The notes beneath the pieces were generated by a model. That model was not told the DNA's origin and did not search any database. It saw only the letters and a program-made list of their open reading frames with translations. Made by a program: the position numbers and the translations under genes. Shown piece after piece: positions 4,837 to 6,891 of a stretch of DNA of 6,891 nucleotides (position 1 is its first letter; each line of letters begins with the position of its first letter). This DNA comes from Candidatus Saccharimonadota bacterium (GTDB taxonomy: Bacteria > Patescibacteriota > Saccharimonadia > Saccharimonadales > Saccharimonadaceae): positions 1-6,891 of the forward strand of contig JAUMYE010000054.1 in the NCBI GenBank assembly GCA_030528815.1, read 5' to 3'.

Positions 4837-6222
4837 TTATTTACTACCACAAGCGCCAGAACTAAATAGAGCATAAAGTATTAGGCCCATTATAAAATAA
4901 AAGAGTATCGACCCAAGCACACCGCCAGCACTGCCGCCGCTACTCCTACCAACACTACTACTATAGCCCATACTTTTGCGTAACTCGATAAGCCTTATTG
5001 CTTCCTCGGTCTTATTCTTCATATTCTGAAGCAATTCAATACTACCATCATCTATATCCGAATAGGTCAGCATGAAGTTTATCTTCCGCAAGGCGTCAGC
5101 GAATTGTCCTTTTTCAGCACAAGATTTAACGTAATTAAAATCACTCTCATGCCTTTTTAGGAACAGCGTTGTTTTTAAGTCGTTTAGATTCTTCTCGATT
5201 TGCTTCTCGTTTACAGAACCAGAAGGCGCAATATTATATGCGAGAGTCAGAAATTCATTAACAGCCAAAACGCAGCCTTCTACATTAGTAATAGAATCTT
5301 GATTAATTAAAAAACAACAAAGGCGATTAATGGTTTCGGTGCATCTATTTCTTAGCGTTTTAATATCGCTCCTATCCCAAACCTTTCCACCCAAATCCTG
5401 AATGGAGCCCGCTTCGCTATCTATCGCCTCGCGAAGATTAGTAATTCGCGAATAGAAACTCTCGTCTAACGCGCCCCCAGATTCAAGCTCCTTGAGCCAA
5501 TCCCCCGTTTTCTTTATTGATTCCTCCAACTCATCTTTGAGCGGCTTAACAACATCAGTCTCATACCTAGTACCACGACTGCCGGTTCGCTCTTCGAGAA
5601 TCATCAATGAGTCTTCATCGCTACCAAATTCACAAATGCGCCCCGAAAAATAATCAGTTATTATATCTTTGGCTTTTCTTCTAAAACGATCAAAAACAGC
5701 CTCATCTGTATCTGGTTTTCTGATTCGATATATCTTTTCAAAAGTTCGCCATTGCTCATCGGAGCCAATCAACGACAACCAATCCTTCAAAGCATTGGAA
5801 AGCCATTTTTTTGCTTTTGTTTCGTTATAAAGAATCGATTCCGCTATAGCCTTATTACGCAATGCTATATAGTCGTTTGGGTTTGAGCGGAGTCTTTCTT
5901 GCCACTTTTCTATCGCTCCACGCCAATCACCTTGGCGACAATGAGTAATCGCCAAATTGTCGGTCCTGCTATGATTGTCGAACCAAAAGAATACATCCTC
6001 TAACTGATCCGCATCATCCAAAAGCCTCTTTCTTGCCATAGATACTATAGCTTTCGTTCTTCTTTGGGACGAAAAGCTAAAGTCCGTGCCATAGCTTGGA
6101 ACTTCATCGATTGCTAGTATTTTTTCAATCTCTCGGCCGCGACGATCTATATCCTTCTCGTCTGCATCAGTCTCGAGACCGATAATATGATAGGAATTAT
6201 CGAGAAAGAGATCTCTTGCCAT
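4837..6222 (-). CDS. J-like/TPR protein with C-terminal membrane anchor
   Basis: A 461-residue protein of unproven function. Residues 9-40 (NSYHIIGLETDADEKDIDRR) resemble the first helices of a DnaJ domain, but the HPD tripeptide that triggers Hsp70 ATPase is absent. Residues 52-81 (RRTKAIVSMARKRLLDD ... FFWF) match a pattern I recall after such degenerate J regions in Hsp70-linked bacterial proteins. Residues 90-135 (CRQGDWRGAIEKWQERL) look like a TPR helix pair. The middle is helical and charged, with likely coiled-coil at 225-300. A Ser/Gly linker (420-434) leads to one hydrophobic segment (436-453, ILFYFIMGLILYALF) and a seven-residue tail: a tail-anchored layout with the body in the cytoplasm. 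Its ATG overlaps the upstream stop (TAATG), implying translational coupling; no clear SD is seen. It is 12 bp before the AAA+ gene. Inference: a membrane-bound adaptor for the neighbouring Hsp70-like protein. Confidence 0.85.
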   Translation of the reverse strand: MARDLFLDNSYHIIGLETDADEKDIDRRGREIEKILAIDEVPSYGTDFSFSSQRRTKAIVSMARKRLLDDADQLEDVFFWFDNHSRTDNLAITHCRQGDWRGAIEKWQERLRSNPNDYIALRNKAIAESILYNETKAKKWLSNALKDWLSLIGSDEQWRTFEKIYRIRKPDTDEAVFDRFRRKAKDIITDYFSGRICEFGSDEDSLMILEERTGSRGTRYETDVVKPLKDELEESIKKTGDWLKELESGGALDESFYSRITNLREAIDSEAGSIQDLGGKVWDRSDIKTLRNRCTETINRLCCFLINQDSITNVEGCVLAVNEFLTLAYNIAPSGSVNEKQIEKNLNDLKTTLFLKRHESDFNYVKSCAEKGQFADALRKINFMLTYSDIDDGSIELLQNMKNKTEEAIRLIELRKSMGYSSSVGRSSGGSAGGVLGSILFYFIMGLILYALFSSGACGSK

Positions 6223-6890
6223 TATCTAGTAATCCCCGCCTGTATTTCACTAATAGATCCACGCTCATCCTCTGGCAACATCCTAACAAGCTCAACACAG
6301 GAAGAACGTAGCCCTTCAAGATTTCGATTATTGACAGCATTCTCAGCATCTCTCAACAGTTCACCGGCGCGCATAGGATTACTATACGAAGTAGTTGGCA
6401 TAGCCTTTAACTGGTAGTACATAGTAATCCAGAATGTTGGACTTGCCGACAAAATCCTAATATCTATTTTCGAAAGTTCACCAGTCAAGTACTCCAGCTC
6501 GCCCATATTATTATCTTTTTCCGCCCTAGCGCCTTGGCGCTTCAAATCTTCTAGATCATCTTCGATCTCAGAAGCAGTAGAAGCATCTTCGCTCTTAAGC
6601 GCCTTTAGCTTTTCTTCTACATCGGACAGCTTCTCGTTATATCTACGAAGCGAGCCCTCTTTCTTTGACTCACTCGACAGTTCACTAATGCGATTTCTAA
6701 TTCTATCTACTTCATTAGATACCTTCTGACGATTGTCAGTATCGTCGCGCTCCCGAATATCACGCTCGGCCTCACGGAGTTCTTTCTTGATTTCATCCTT
6801 ATCTGATTCCGAAATATTCAAATCGTCTACGCGCTTTCGTTCTTCTTTTATACTTTGCTCAACCTCTTTGCCTGTAACTTTTTCCGTATA
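6222..6890 (-). CDS. Partial: C-terminal part of probable Hsp70/DnaK-like protein
   Basis: The frame is open to the right edge without stop or ATG, so the start lies outside; 222 residues plus TAA are visible. A TTG at 6821 is internal and should not be taken as the start. The first visible part (TEKVTGKEVEQSIKEE, then LNISESDKDEIKKELREAERD) resembles the end of the substrate-binding domain and start of the helical lid of Hsp70 proteins (pattern: GLS..E....EAE). It is followed by about 80 residues of charged coiled-coil. The C-terminal part (FWITMYYQLKAM ... NPMRAGELLRDAENAVNNR ... ELVRMLPEDE) fits the extra helical domain I recall from bacterial Hsp70 family proteins that sit next to J-like/TPR genes. 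The ATPase domain would be upstream and cannot be seen, so the Hsp70 call is inference; a free coiled-coil protein is the alternative. The stop overlaps the next start by one base. Confidence 0.6.
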   Translation of the reverse strand, partial: YTEKVTGKEVEQSIKEERKRVDDLNISESDKDEIKKELREAERDIRERDDTDNRQKVSNEVDRIRNRISELSSESKKEGSLRRYNEKLSDVEEKLKALKSEDASTASEIEDDLEDLKRQGARAEKDNNMGELEYLTGELSKIDIRILSASPTFWITMYYQLKAMPTTSYSNPMRAGELLRDAENAVNNRNLEGLRSSCVELVRMLPEDERGSISEIQAGITR

Positions 6891-6891
6891 A

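Noticed and set aside
6222..6821. Complete 199-residue gene starting at TTG 6821
   Set aside because: The frame stays open to the window edge, and the upstream residues continue the Hsp70-like pattern, so the gene is cut by the edge.
1..6891. UGA recoding to Gly as in Gracilibacteria/Absconditabacteria
   Set aside because: All genes run uninterrupted under the standard code with TAA or TAG stops and no in-frame TGA, so nothing supports recoding.

Overview
The window looks like a fragment of a small-genome bacterium, most likely of the Candidate Phyla Radiation (Patescibacteria). Saccharibacteria is my first guess and is not proven. Reasons: moderate base composition, short single-function housekeeping proteins, a lone FtsA-type actin homologue, perfect TATAAT boxes placed directly before start codons, and standard stops (every gene ends in TAA or TAG). 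No mobile element, CRISPR array, tRNA or rRNA was seen.

Left part (1-1971), plus strand. It opens inside a long gene whose visible 399 residues are a Pro/Ala-rich repeat followed by a very acidic, disordered tail. It ends 42 bases before an S4-domain pseudouridine synthase of the RsuA/RluB family. In many bacteria the gene just before rluB is scpB, so the truncated gene may be the tail of a ScpB-like protein. A strong hairpin with T-tracts on both sides (1936-1971) ends this unit and the convergent ftsA gene.

Middle (1970-3804). FtsA is on the minus strand. Its true start is at 3292, directly behind an extended -10 box, so the mRNA is probably leaderless. Upstream and divergent lies about 510 bases without a convincing protein gene. 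This stretch holds a plus-strand promoter (-10 at 3397-3402), a run of hairpins out to about 3667 that I read as a stand-alone structured RNA of about 260 nt and unknown class, a possible short antisense transcript over its 3' end, and the terminator of the following minus-strand operon (3717-3746).

Right part (3805-6891), minus strand, read from the right edge. Three tightly packed genes form one operon: the C-terminal part of an Hsp70/DnaK-like protein (cut by the window edge), a protein with a degenerate J-like N-terminus, a TPR-like region and a C-terminal membrane anchor, and a classic-type AAA+ ATPase without a protease domain. The order suggests a membrane-linked chaperone or remodelling machine: Hsp70-like motor, anchored J-like partner, AAA+ unfoldase. 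Its arginine codon use differs clearly from ftsA, and its internal genes rely on a Shine-Dalgarno site and a TAATG overlap rather than leaderless starts. The RNA at 3409-3667 and this chaperone cassette are the most interesting parts.
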